Origin: Pseudomonas frederiksbergensis
GTDB taxonomy: Bacteria > Pseudomonadota > Gammaproteobacteria > Pseudomonadales > Pseudomonadaceae
Assembly (NCBI RefSeq): GCF_003732705.1
Contig: NZ_MOBR01000005.1
Location: 76,379-140,378, forward strand
Length of the DNA stretch: 64,000 nt
Direction: 5' to 3'
Below, one piece after another: positions 43,802 to 54,996 of the stretch. Positions within the stretch are counted from its first letter, which is position 1; every line of letters begins with the position of its first letter. The notes beneath the pieces were generated by a model, which did no database searches, was not told the origin of the DNA, and saw only the letters and a program-made list of their open reading frames with translations. The position numbers were made by a program, and so were the translations under genes.

Positions 43802-44653
43802 ATGAGTTTGCCAATTGATTTTTCTGCTGAGCAATACCTGTTTTTACACCCGGACGTCAGATTGGCCGGGATCAATCCTGAAGTTCACTACCTGACCTGG
43901 GGCATCGGAGAAGGGCGGCCTTATAAGCCAAGTCCTGATCCGTTAGTGCCTAAAGTCAGGGGGCAGTTTAATTTTGATGGGTTGAAAACCATACACAATC
44001 ACGACTTCATAAGTGACCCCCGTTACATCGCGGCCTATGACCGTGGCGTACAGGCCTGCGGCACTGACTATCAATTGTACTGGCGCGTTCACTTGGGGCT
44101 GTGGGCGGCACGCACCGCCGCGAACCGCCCCGGTGATTTTGTCGAGTGCGGGGTCAACTACGGGTTTTTAAGTTCAGCTATCATGGCCGATCTGGACTGG
44201 GACTACACCGGTAAAACGTTCTACCTGCTGGACACGTACTCCGGTATTGACGATCGGTTTTTGTCTGCCGAAGAGAAAGCGGGTGGTGTGTCTGATAAAA
44301 GTCAGAAGTGGGTGGACGACGGCACTTACACGTCAAACATTGACGCGGTAAGGGCTAACTTCTCGGAATGGTCGAATGTGAAAATCATTCAGGGTTCCAT
44401 TCCGGATACGCTGACTCAGATCGATTCGACTCAGATTGCTTACTTGCACATCGATATGAATTGCATGTTGCCGGAAGTGGCTGCCCTTGAGTTTTTATGG
44501 GATCGCCTGGTGCCGGGGGCGATGGTGTTGCTGGATGACTACGCCTACTTTGGCTATCAGCCGCAAAAAGACGGGATGGACGAATGGGCCGCAAAAAGGA
44601 ATATTGCGATCGCCAGCCTGCCGACGGGTCAGGGGCTTTTGATCAAGCCATGA
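43802..44653 (+). CDS. TylF/MycF-like methyltransferase with N-terminal NPDV-type module
   Basis: 283 residues. Residues 1-45 (FSAEQYLFLHPDVRLAGINPEVHYLTWGIGEGRPY) resemble the short tyrosine-rich repeat found at ends of polysaccharide and glycosyltransferase proteins. Residues about 100-280 are a TylF-type SAM methyltransferase: FVECGVNYGFLSSAIM as motif I, YLLDTYSGIDD, HIDMNCMLPEVAALEFLW and GAMVLLDDYAYFGYQPQKDGMDEW with metal-binding Asp residues. TylF enzymes O-methylate sugars. Codon use is less GC-rich than its neighbours and no partner sugar genes are present, so it may be acquired. GGATATGG precedes the ATG. Confidence 0.82.
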   Translation: MSLPIDFSAEQYLFLHPDVRLAGINPEVHYLTWGIGEGRPYKPSPDPLVPKVRGQFNFDGLKTIHNHDFISDPRYIAAYDRGVQACGTDYQLYWRVHLGLWAARTAANRPGDFVECGVNYGFLSSAIMADLDWDYTGKTFYLLDTYSGIDDRFLSAEEKAGGVSDKSQKWVDDGTYTSNIDAVRANFSEWSNVKIIQGSIPDTLTQIDSTQIAYLHIDMNCMLPEVAALEFLWDRLVPGAMVLLDDYAYFGYQPQKDGMDEWAAKRNIAIASLPTGQGLLIKP

Positions 44654-47283
<2,630 letters not shown>

Positions 47284-47294
47284 TGTAAAGCAGC

Positions 47295-47336
47295 AAAAAT
47301 GCCCGCTGAACCGGTAACGGTCAGCGGACTTTTTTT
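47295..47336 (+). terminator. Terminator T3 (after katG)
   Basis: GCCCGCTGA...TCAGCGGAC with ACCGGTAACGG inside, followed by TTTTTTT. Confidence 0.88.
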
Positions 47337-47357
47337 GCCCGGGATATACACCGACCC

Positions 47358-47452
47358 GTAGGAGCGAGGCTCGCCCGCGAAAGCGTAGTGTCAGCCGACA
47401 TTTATCGCGGCTGACCCACCGCCTTCGCGAGCAAGCCCGCTCCCACAAGGAG
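47358..47452. repeat. REP pair (degenerate forward arm)
   Basis: GTAGGAGCGAGGCTCGCCCG forward and CTTCGCGAGCAAGCCCGCTC inverse arms between katG and the small membrane-peptide gene. Confidence 0.8.
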
Positions 47453-47600
47453 TGCGGTGATCTGATCCGTATTTTCCCGTGCCACCTGCATCTGTAACCA
47501 GATCAGCCCCAGTCCCACAATGCCTCACCGGCCCGGCCGCCTGAAGTGAGCACACTTCACTGCGCCTGTTGCGCCGCAAACTCAAGTAGTAGGAGGCCTT

Positions 47601-47684
47601 ATGGCTAGAATGGCGATTTTCCTGGGTGGGTTTCTGGTGCTGACGATTTTGATTGGAGTCCTTGCCACGATTTCTCCGGTGTGA
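47601..47684 (+). CDS. 27-residue single-helix membrane peptide
   Basis: A 27-codon gene with a perfect AGGAGG site 4 bases before its ATG and a terminator starting 7 bases after the stop. The product (MARMAIFLGGFLVLTILIGV then LATISPV) is one hydrophobic helix with a positive N-terminus, typical of small regulatory or subunit peptides in the inner membrane. It is too short for ordinary gene finding. I do not recognise it; it is not KdpF or CydX by sequence. The gap before it (47453-47600) has CTGATC...GATCAG inverted repeats. Confidence 0.7.
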   Translation: MARMAIFLGGFLVLTILIGVLATISPV

Positions 47685-47690
47685 AGACAC

Positions 47691-47730
47691 AAAAAGCCCG
47701 CTGAACCGGTGACGGTGAGCGGGCATTTTT
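47691..47730 (+). terminator. Terminator T4 (after the 27-residue peptide gene)
   Basis: AAAAAGCCCGCTGA...TGAGCGGGC with ACCGGTGACGG inside, followed by ATTTTTG. Confidence 0.9.
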
Positions 47731-47817
47731 GTGGGTAAGCTAAGGTCAGCACTGTCCCTTGCCACAGGTAGGCGTTCGACGCTTCACCTTGTCACTCTCC
47801 CCGGAGCTGCGTCTTAC

Positions 47818-48510
47818 ATGCCAATTCCCTTGAGCTTACCCGTCCAAACCGCGGCAAAAGCGGTCCTGCAGTTACTTGTCGAACACATAACACCCACGTC
47901 CACAGAAGCATCCATTGCCTGGTTCGCCGCGCACGCGCTCGCCCAATCAGGCTATCCCGAAACCTGGTACTACGCCTGTCCAGCCTTTGTACTGCTTGGG
48001 TCCCGCAGCTTGCTCTCTGTGTCAGGGCGAGACTACAGGCCGAGCAACGAAGCGGTTGGAAGCCACAATTTGATAACGGTCGATTTGAGCCCGAAATCAG
48101 GCAACGTTTGGGGTGACTGCGCGCGTTCGTTTTATGTGGAAGAGGGCGTGTGCCGAGCTGTGCCAATTGGGGATGAGTTCGGTAGAGGGCATGAGGTCGA
48201 GCACCGGTTACACGAGATGATGTGCCGCTTTGCCCGGCCTGAGACGACATTTCATGAGCTTTATGAATTTGCCAATGATTCGATCATCTCGGCGGGGTTT
48301 GAGAATCTCGACTTCAGTGGAAATGTTGGGCATAGCATCTGTGTCCGTCGTGATGACAGGTTGTATGTCGAGTCCGGGAACCACAGATCTCTCGGGGAAG
48401 TGCAGTGTTTTACCTTTGAGCCTCATGTGCGTCAGAAGAGCGGAGCCTGGGGGTTCAAGCATGAAAACATATATTTCTTCGATGACGATGGCGGCGTGTG
48501 TGAGCTTTGA
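47818..48510 (+). CDS. M24 family (Xaa-Pro peptidase-like) protein
   Basis: 230 residues from the ATG at 47818; longer starts lack support. The pita-bread metallopeptidase fold is indicated by HNLITVDLSPKSGNVWGDCARSFYV (two Asp ligands), NVGHSICVRRDD (His), FTFEPHV (Glu) and GFKHENIYFF (last Glu). It lacks the extra N-terminal domain of full aminopeptidase P, so it is closer to methionine-aminopeptidase-like or creatinase-like short proteins. Substrate unknown. Followed by a strong terminator. Confidence 0.82.
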   Translation: MPIPLSLPVQTAAKAVLQLLVEHITPTSTEASIAWFAAHALAQSGYPETWYYACPAFVLLGSRSLLSVSGRDYRPSNEAVGSHNLITVDLSPKSGNVWGDCARSFYVEEGVCRAVPIGDEFGRGHEVEHRLHEMMCRFARPETTFHELYEFANDSIISAGFENLDFSGNVGHSICVRRDDRLYVESGNHRSLGEVQCFTFEPHVRQKSGAWGFKHENIYFFDDDGGVCEL

Positions 48511-48524
48511 GATCCGAATGTCGT

Positions 48525-48562
48525 AAAAAGCCCCATCCTGTTTAGAGAAACGGGGCTTTTTT
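48525..48562 (+). terminator. Intrinsic terminator after the M24 gene
   Basis: AAAAAGCCCC and GGGGCTTTTTT form a strong stem with a T-run. Confidence 0.88.
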
Positions 48563-48571
48563 GCATCTCGA

Positions 48572-48604
48572 AGATCAATAGATCGCAGCCTTCGGCAGCT
48601 CCTA
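48572..48604. repeat. GATCGCAGCC-class repeat
   Basis: GATCGCAGCCTTCGGCAGCT is part of another widespread P. fluorescens intergenic repeat family. Confidence 0.5.
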
Positions 48605-48609
48605 AAAGG

Positions 48610-48828
48610 TTAGTTGCCATCCGCAACCTTGCGCTCTATCTCATCAACCTTCCTCTGTAACTCCTCCGCATCCTGCTCTTTAACCCGGGTTGAAGAGGGC
48701 GTAATCACTTCATCCACGCCTCGGGTGTCGTCATCTCGATCCTCAAGATCCCGCTCCACCACGTTCACCGGTTTGCCCGACGTATCGGTCGGCGGCGCGT
48801 TCGGTGTTGTTTTCGATTCGTTGTTCAT
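48610..48828 (-). CDS. Small hydrophilic hypothetical protein
   Basis: 72 residues from the ATG at 48828 (GAGG 8 bases upstream). Highly charged and probably disordered in the first half (NNESKTTPNAPPTDTSGKP), then a helical acidic tail (EQDAEELQRKVDEIERKVAD) that could form a coiled coil. No named family recognised. Confidence 0.72.
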   Translation of the reverse strand: MNNESKTTPNAPPTDTSGKPVNVVERDLEDRDDDTRGVDEVITPSSTRVKEQDAEELQRKVDEIERKVADGN

Positions 48829-48889
48829 ATCGAGTACCTCTGTTGGCCTAAAACATTGGATACGGCGATATGCCCGGAGTTCGAGATTT

Positions 48890-49912
48890 TTACGACCCGC
48901 TCTCGCCCCAGCGCCGCGCCTGGACAATCAGTGCCGGCGCAAAATGCAGCGCCACCATCCGCGCCAGGTGATGGGTCAGGATGAACACCACATTCAGCCC
49001 GCCGCTGAACGCGACGATGGCGATGGTTTCGATGGCGCCGGGCATGTAGGCCAGCCACAACGACAACGGGTCGCTGCCCAGGATTCGCGCGGCGACGGTG
49101 GCAAATGCGGCGGCGATGAGCAGCATCAGGGCGACGGACATTACCCCGGACTTACCGTGGCGAATCAGTTCTTTCAGGGAGATGTCGTTGAATTTCGAGC
49201 CAATCAGCACGCCGAGCAGCACCGTGGCGAAATCGACGCTCCATTGCGGCATGTTGAAGTCGTGGAGGTAGTCCATCTTGACGAAGACGCCGGTGGCGAC
49301 GATGGCCGTGAGCATGAAGGGTGCCGGGACGCCGATGCGCAGCAAGACGCGGCCAATGCCAATGCACAGGACGATCAGCGACAGCAGTATCAGAAAGGTG
49401 CTCACGAGCATCGGCCCGCTGTCGGCAAGTGCCACACCGGTGGATCCGGGAATCAGGAAACTGACCAGCACGGTGATCGACAACAATCGCACCAGGTGCA
49501 CGACGATTACTTTGCTGGACGCCCGCTCGGACTCCAGCAAGTCGAACACTGCGGCGAGTGCGCCGGGATAGACGGCCAGCAACGAGTCCTTGAGGTTCCA
49601 GCCTGACACCTTGAACAACCAGAATCCGGCCACGGTGATTTGGGCGGCCAGGCACAGAAACAGAAAGCCCAGGCTCGGCAACATGGCCGCGGCTGTGTGG
49701 CTGTCCCACGACTTGAACATCAGGCCGGTGGCGATCCCCAGCACGATTTGTACATAACCGAGGCTCAAGGGCAGGGTGGGGGCAAAGCGCAGGTTGCTGA
49801 CCACCAGCGCGCTCGCGAGTATCGAACCGAGCAGCAGGCCATGGGGCACGCCGGCGTATTGCAACGCCGCGCCGACGCCGGTGGCGATCAGCAAGCACAG
49901 CAAAGTTTTCAT
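48890..49912 (-). CDS. AbrB-type integral membrane protein
   Basis: 340 residues with about ten hydrophobic helices in two similar halves (GGVPHGLLLGSILASALVVSN-like motif early; GVPAPFMLTAIVATGVF later). This is the AbrB duplication family (PF05145), often mislabelled as ammonia monooxygenase or AbrB regulator. It is a transporter-like protein of unknown substrate. No DNA-binding domain is present. Confidence 0.87.
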   Translation of the reverse strand: MKTLLCLLIATGVGAALQYAGVPHGLLLGSILASALVVSNLRFAPTLPLSLGYVQIVLGIATGLMFKSWDSHTAAAMLPSLGFLFLCLAAQITVAGFWLFKVSGWNLKDSLLAVYPGALAAVFDLLESERASSKVIVVHLVRLLSITVLVSFLIPGSTGVALADSGPMLVSTFLILLSLIVLCIGIGRVLLRIGVPAPFMLTAIVATGVFVKMDYLHDFNMPQWSVDFATVLLGVLIGSKFNDISLKELIRHGKSGVMSVALMLLIAAAFATVAARILGSDPLSLWLAYMPGAIETIAIVAFSGGLNVVFILTHHLARMVALHFAPALIVQARRWGESGS

Positions 49913-50077
49913 GAGTCGTCCTTGATTCTAGTTGTTACCCAATGTTTCAAAACGTGCACTTTCTCCCACTTGACGGCGGGTGTCCAGGCACCGCGTTGTG
50001 TCTGTTTGGCGGTGTGTGGTGATTTCTCAGGGCCTCTTCGCGGGCAAGCCTCGCTCCTGCAGGGGAGGGCGAATTGT

Positions 50078-52657
50078 TCAGGCTCGGGACTTGCTGAGCA
50101 GTGTGCTGAACGCCTGTTTGTCGATTGGCCGGCTCATGTAAAAACCTTGCACCTCGTGACATTGATCGGCGCCGAGGATGTTCAGTTGTTCTTCGGTCTC
50201 GACGCCTTCGGCGGTGACGGTCAGGCCCATGGCTTTGCCCAGGCCGATGATGGCCTGGACCACGGCGCGGTCGTTGCCGCCGCTGCCCATCGAGGCGATG
50301 AAGCGTTTATCGATTTTGATGCCGTCGAACGGGTAGGCGCGCAGGTAGCCCAGTGAGGAGTAGCCGGTGCCGAAGTCGTCCATGTTCAAGCGTACCCCCA
50401 GTTCCTTGAGGGCGTTCATGGTGGTGAGGGCGCCGTCGATGTCATTGAGCATGACGTTTTCGGTGATTTCCAGTTCGAGGCGGCTGGCCGGGAAGCGGGT
50501 TTCCACCAGCACCTCGCGCACATCCTCCACTACGTCGCTGCGGGCGAATTGGGCCGGGGACAGGTTGACCGACAGCAGGATGTCGTCCGGCCAGGTCAGG
50601 GCGGTTTCACAGGCTTCACGCAGGACCCAGCGGCCCAGCGGCACGATCAGATCGGTTTGCTCGGCCAACGGGATGAACAGGTCCGGCCCGAGCAGGCCTT
50701 GGGTTGGATGCTGCCAGCGAACCAGTGCTTCAACCGAGACAATTTGCTTGCCGTCCACTTTGTAGCGTGGCTGGTAATGCAGCACAAATTCATTGCGTTG
50801 CACCGCCAGCCGCAGGTCGTCTTCCAGTTGGCGACGGTGTTGAATCTGGTCGCTCATGTGCGCTTCGAAATAGCACCAGGTGTTTTTACCGTCGGACTTG
50901 GCCTTGTACAGGGCGATGTCGGCGCAGCGGATCAATTCGCTGGGCTGGTAGCCCTGGCGGCGGCTGAGGGCGATGCCCAGGCTGGCGCCAATATGCAGGG
51001 CATGGGTTTCATAGTGGATGGGCCGGTGCAGGCTTTCGATCAGTCGGGTGCAGAACTTGTCGATCTCGCTGCGGCTGTCCACGTTGTGCAGCACCACGAC
51101 AAATTCATCACCGCCCAGCCTGGCCACGATGTCATGGTCGCGGGTGCACTCGCGCAAACGCGCGCCGACTTCCTGCAACACCGCATCGCCAGCGGGATGG
51201 CCGAGCGAATCGTTGATCGGCTTGAAGTTATCCAGATCGAGCATCAACAACGTCAGGGGCGCCGAGTGTTCCTTGAGCAACAAGGCGTCTTCCAGATAAC
51301 GCGCGAGCTTGTTGCGGTTGGGCAATCCGGTCAGCGCATCGTGCATCGACAGATGCTGGATTTGCGCATGGGCGGCGACTTCATCGGTGATGTCGCTGGC
51401 CGTGCCCCGATAGCCAATGACCGTCTCATTATCGAAAATCGGTCGGGCAGACACCCGGCAGTAGCGCTGCTGTCCGCTTTGATCGCGGTAGGTACAGCGC
51501 AGGTCGCTGTCACTGGTTTCCTCGGTCAGTTTGTTCAGCCAAAGAGCCAGCGGGGTGGTGTCGCAATACAACAATTGTTCGATGTTTTGTCCCAACCATT
51601 GCTGATCGGTAAAACCGGTGACGGCGCTGAAACGTCCGGACAGGTAGGTGATGTACTGGCGCTGATCAATTTCCCAGATCCAGTCGGACGCGGCCTCCGC
51701 CACCGCGCGAAAGCGCTCTTCGCTGGCTTCCAGCGCGTGATTGGCGGTTTCCAGTGCCTGGTTGGAGGCTTGCAACACCGCATAACTGCTGTCGACGTAC
51801 CGGGACGAGCGCAGCGCATAACGAAAGAAGTAGGCGGTCAGCAACATCAGTACTACCAAGGTCCCGCCCAGTGGCGGCAACAATGACCATAACAAATGCT
51901 TGCCGGGCTGATCGAGTTCGGCGATCAGGCTGTAGCCGGTCGTTTCCAGCGGCACTTGCTGCTGGTCTTTGGTGAGTGTGCCGTCGAGGGCAAGGTTCAA
52001 GTTGTCCAGGCCATAACTGGTGCCCAGGGTGAGCAGTTTGGGCGCGGTCAGTTGATCGACGAACACCAGCACTGACGTGCTTTTCGGGTCTTCAATCGGG
52101 CGTTCGTCATTCGGCATGACCGCTTCGGCGGTCAACAGGGCGGGCCTACCCTCGAACATGGTGTACATGCTCACTGGTTTGGTCAGTTCCGCCTGGCTCT
52201 GAACTTGTTCGATCAACGCGGCTGCAGAGGCCGTCAGGTAACTTGAAAATTCCTCTTGGACTAACTGACCACGGATCACTGCGTATTTGGTGTGTCCTCG
52301 ATCGAGTACGAACACGCCTTCGTAGCCATCGCTGGTAAACAGGGTCTTGCCCATGTTTTGCTGGGTGTACGCCCAGTCGGTGTCCACTTCACCGTTCAAA
52401 TGGTCGTAGGCGGACGTCCAGAAGGCATAACTGGTGATGTAGTTTTTTGACGCGGTGATGCGGTTTTCCAGCGCGCGTGCGGTGTAGAACCGCGTGTCGT
52501 TGATGTCATCGGTATCGAGACCGGTGGCGATGCTGAACAGTGCGCCGACCACCATAAAGACGCCGACGACAAACAGAATGCCCATCGCAAAAGCCAGTCG
52601 CCGGGTCACAGAGCTTTGTCGGGTGGGGGCGGGGGCTGTATAGGCTGAAACGTCCAT
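50078..52657 (-). CDS. CHASE4-PAS-GGDEF-EAL membrane protein
   Basis: 859 residues (AGGA 8 bases upstream). Membrane helix at about 20-45, CHASE4 periplasmic sensor at about 55-215 (ASKNYITSYAFWTSAYDHLNG), second helix at about 258-282, PAS at about 310-430, GGDEF at about 440-600 with an intact RLGGDEF active site, and EAL at about 610-855 with intact SVEALVRW, ITENVMLND and DDFGTGYSS. It can make and degrade cyclic di-GMP; which activity dominates cannot be told. REP pair upstream. Confidence 0.94.
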   Translation of the reverse strand: MDVSAYTAPAPTRQSSVTRRLAFAMGILFVVGVFMVVGALFSIATGLDTDDINDTRFYTARALENRITASKNYITSYAFWTSAYDHLNGEVDTDWAYTQQNMGKTLFTSDGYEGVFVLDRGHTKYAVIRGQLVQEEFSSYLTASAAALIEQVQSQAELTKPVSMYTMFEGRPALLTAEAVMPNDERPIEDPKSTSVLVFVDQLTAPKLLTLGTSYGLDNLNLALDGTLTKDQQQVPLETTGYSLIAELDQPGKHLLWSLLPPLGGTLVVLMLLTAYFFRYALRSSRYVDSSYAVLQASNQALETANHALEASEERFRAVAEAASDWIWEIDQRQYITYLSGRFSAVTGFTDQQWLGQNIEQLLYCDTTPLALWLNKLTEETSDSDLRCTYRDQSGQQRYCRVSARPIFDNETVIGYRGTASDITDEVAAHAQIQHLSMHDALTGLPNRNKLARYLEDALLLKEHSAPLTLLMLDLDNFKPINDSLGHPAGDAVLQEVGARLRECTRDHDIVARLGGDEFVVVLHNVDSRSEIDKFCTRLIESLHRPIHYETHALHIGASLGIALSRRQGYQPSELIRCADIALYKAKSDGKNTWCYFEAHMSDQIQHRRQLEDDLRLAVQRNEFVLHYQPRYKVDGKQIVSVEALVRWQHPTQGLLGPDLFIPLAEQTDLIVPLGRWVLREACETALTWPDDILLSVNLSPAQFARSDVVEDVREVLVETRFPASRLELEITENVMLNDIDGALTTMNALKELGVRLNMDDFGTGYSSLGYLRAYPFDGIKIDKRFIASMGSGGNDRAVVQAIIGLGKAMGLTVTAEGVETEEQLNILGADQCHEVQGFYMSRPIDKQAFSTLLSKSRA

Positions 52658-52831
52658 GCACTCGTCCTTGATCCATTGTCACGGCAGTTCGGGAGCCCTG
52701 GCTGTTGCAACGGTCAGGCTGCCCGGCGATCCAGTCATCCGCGACGGTGGGTGATGAATCTATGGGCGTGAGTATAGGCAGCGTGGGACAGAATGCCGCA
52801 ATCCCTGGGATTTGTGGTGCATGCCAGGGCC

Positions 52832-52928
52832 CCTTCGCGAGCAAGCCCGCTCCCACAGGGATTGGTGTTGAAGCATTATTTTGTGAACCACAAGAAGTCC
52901 CTGTGGGAGCGGGCTTGCTCGCGAAGAC
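52832..52928. repeat. REP pair
   Basis: Inverse then forward arm between the cyclic di-GMP gene and the decarboxylase-like gene. Confidence 0.9.
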
Positions 52929-52961
52929 GGCAGCCCGGACACCATATATTTTCAGCTCTGA

Positions 52962-53744
52962 CTACTGACCGCTAAACACCGCCCCCCGACGCTCAACAAA
53001 CGCCGCCAACCCTTCCCCAAAATCAACGCTCTCACACGCCTGTCGCCGCAACTCGGCAATCTGCTCCATTGCCTGCACCGGCATCGGTTGCAGGTCTTCC
53101 AGAATCCGCAATTGCTCCTTCACCGCGACCACCGCCAACGGTGCCTTGGCGGCGATGCCCTGGGCCATGTCCAGGGCGGTCGCTTCCAGCAGGTCGGTGT
53201 CCACCAGCCGGTTGATCACCCCAAACCGTTCCGCCCGCTGCGCATCGAGTTTCTGCGCGGTGAAGAACATTTCCTTGAGCACATGAATCGGCAGGTTGTT
53301 GAAGAACCGCAGCAAGCCGCTGGTGGTGTACGGCAGACCAATGTTCGCCGGGGTCATGGCGAAACTGACGCTGTGATCGGCGACCACCAGGTCGCAACTC
53401 ATCGCCAGGTCTACCGCGCCGCCCCACACCGAGCCGGAGATCAGCGCGATGACCACGCCGGGGTAAGCGCGAATGCGCCGCAGCACTTGTTCGAGGGGCT
53501 TGCCATAGGCAATCGGGTCGCGGTCATGTTGCAGTTCACGAATGTCGTGGCCGGCGCTCCACACCGGTTGGCCCACTTCGGCGCCGAGTATCACCACCGG
53601 CACCCGTTGAGCGGCGAGGGCGACAAGGCTTTCGTCGAGGGCCTTCAGCAGTTGTGCGCTGAGGGCGTTGCGATGAGTGGGGTTGCTGAAAACCAGTCGG
53701 GCGATGCGCTCTTCGACAGGGTGGACGGTCACGGTGGCGTTCAT
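52962..53744 (-). CDS. Methylmalonyl-CoA decarboxylase-like crotonase (ScpB-like)
   Basis: A 260-residue crotonase-fold enzyme. It shares with E. coli ScpB/YgfG the marks SAGHDI-x-EL, GSVWGGA-x-(D/E), SDLVVA-like CDLVVADHSVSFAMTPANIGLPY, HVLKEMFFTA and KAPLAVVAVKEQLR. ScpB removes CO2 from methylmalonyl-CoA to give propionyl-CoA. Its start overlaps the CoA transferase stop by 4 bases. In this cluster it may act on a methylmalonyl-type acyl-CoA formed by the transferase. Confidence 0.85.
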   Translation of the reverse strand: MNATVTVHPVEERIARLVFSNPTHRNALSAQLLKALDESLVALAAQRVPVVILGAEVGQPVWSAGHDIRELQHDRDPIAYGKPLEQVLRRIRAYPGVVIALISGSVWGGAVDLAMSCDLVVADHSVSFAMTPANIGLPYTTSGLLRFFNNLPIHVLKEMFFTAQKLDAQRAERFGVINRLVDTDLLEATALDMAQGIAAKAPLAVVAVKEQLRILEDLQPMPVQAMEQIAELRRQACESVDFGEGLAAFVERRGAVFSGQ

Positions 53745-54967
53745 TGGGCGGTTCCTGTGGCGTGTTCGGATGAATCATCGGTGTCCTGGAACACCACGTT
53801 GGCGGCGAGCAGGGCGTTGATCGATGCAGTATCGAAACCCGCTTCGCGCAGCACTTCAAGGGTGTGTTCGCCCAGGAGCGGCGGCGGTCGGCTGGCGGCG
53901 CTGTCGGTCGCACTGAACACCGGCGTGACCACTTGGCGCAGTGCCCCGAGGGTCGGGTGGGTGAGGGTTTCGGTCAGTTGGCTGTGCAAAACCTGCGGGT
54001 CGTCGAACACTTCGTCGAGGGTGTTGATCGGGCCGGCAGGCAGGCCGGCGTCGATAAACAGTTCGGTCCACGCATGTTTGCTGCGGGTTTTCAGACGGCT
54101 TTCGAGGATCGCCTTCAGCTCTTCGCGACGCTCGACCCGGGCCTCATTGGTGGCGAAACGCGGATCGTCCGGCAGCGCCGGCAAGTCGAGCAATACGCAC
54201 AAACGTCCCCACATGGCCGAGGTGATCGGCGCCAGATTGAGCGGGCCGTCCAACGTCTGGAACACCCCATAAGGCGCGATCACCGAATGCGCATTGCCGG
54301 TGCGCCGGGGCACATCGCCGAGGCTGAGATAACGTTGGCCATGCACGCTCAACAACCCCACCAGACTGGCCAATAACGACGTACTGACATGCTGGCCTCG
54401 TCCGGTCTTCGAACGCTCCAGCAACGCGGCCAACACTGCCGTCACCAGCCACATCCCCGAGGTCAAATCGCCGATAGCGGTGCCGGTACGGGTCGGGTCG
54501 CCATCGACAAAACCGGTCAGGCTCATCAGTCCCGAATAACCCTGGGCGATCTGGTCGAAACCCGGCCAACTGCTCATCGGGCCGTCGGCGCCGAACGCGT
54601 TGATGCTGCCGAGAATCAGCCGAGGATTACGCGCAATGAGCACCTCGTAACCGAGGCCCATGCTGTCCAGGGTGCCGGGTTTGAAATTCTCGATCACCAC
54701 GTCGGCGTCGTCGATCAACCGCTGGATCGTCGCCAGTCCTTCGGGGTGGCGGAAGTCGATGCACATCCCGCGTTTGTTGCGGTTGCACGAGAGGTAATAG
54801 GTGCTCACACCACGGTCGAACGGGCCCCAGGTGCGGCTCATGTCGCCGGTCGGGCCGGGCTCGATCTTGATCACGTCGGCGCCAAGGTCCGCCAGCACCA
54901 TGGTGCAGAACGGCCCCGACAGTGCGCGGCTCAGGTCGACAATCTTCACGCCTTTTAACGCTTGCAT
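53741..54967 (-). CDS. CaiB/BaiF (class III) CoA transferase
   Basis: 408 residues from the ATG at 54967 (GGAG 5 bases upstream). GVKIVDLSRALSGPFCTMVLADLGADVIKIE is the class III signature, and the catalytic Asp is in GDLTSGMWLVTAV or nearby. FKPGTLDSMGLGYE and PRRTGNAHSVIAPYGVF are conserved. It moves CoA between organic acids, activating the carried substrate. 29 bases after the MFS gene and overlapping the decarboxylase-like gene. Confidence 0.92.
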   Translation of the reverse strand: MQALKGVKIVDLSRALSGPFCTMVLADLGADVIKIEPGPTGDMSRTWGPFDRGVSTYYLSCNRNKRGMCIDFRHPEGLATIQRLIDDADVVIENFKPGTLDSMGLGYEVLIARNPRLILGSINAFGADGPMSSWPGFDQIAQGYSGLMSLTGFVDGDPTRTGTAIGDLTSGMWLVTAVLAALLERSKTGRGQHVSTSLLASLVGLLSVHGQRYLSLGDVPRRTGNAHSVIAPYGVFQTLDGPLNLAPITSAMWGRLCVLLDLPALPDDPRFATNEARVERREELKAILESRLKTRSKHAWTELFIDAGLPAGPINTLDEVFDDPQVLHSQLTETLTHPTLGALRQVVTPVFSATDSAASRPPPLLGEHTLEVLREAGFDTASINALLAANVVFQDTDDSSEHATGTAQ

Positions 54968-54996
54968 GGGGTTCTCCAAATCAGTGTTCAGGTGCG

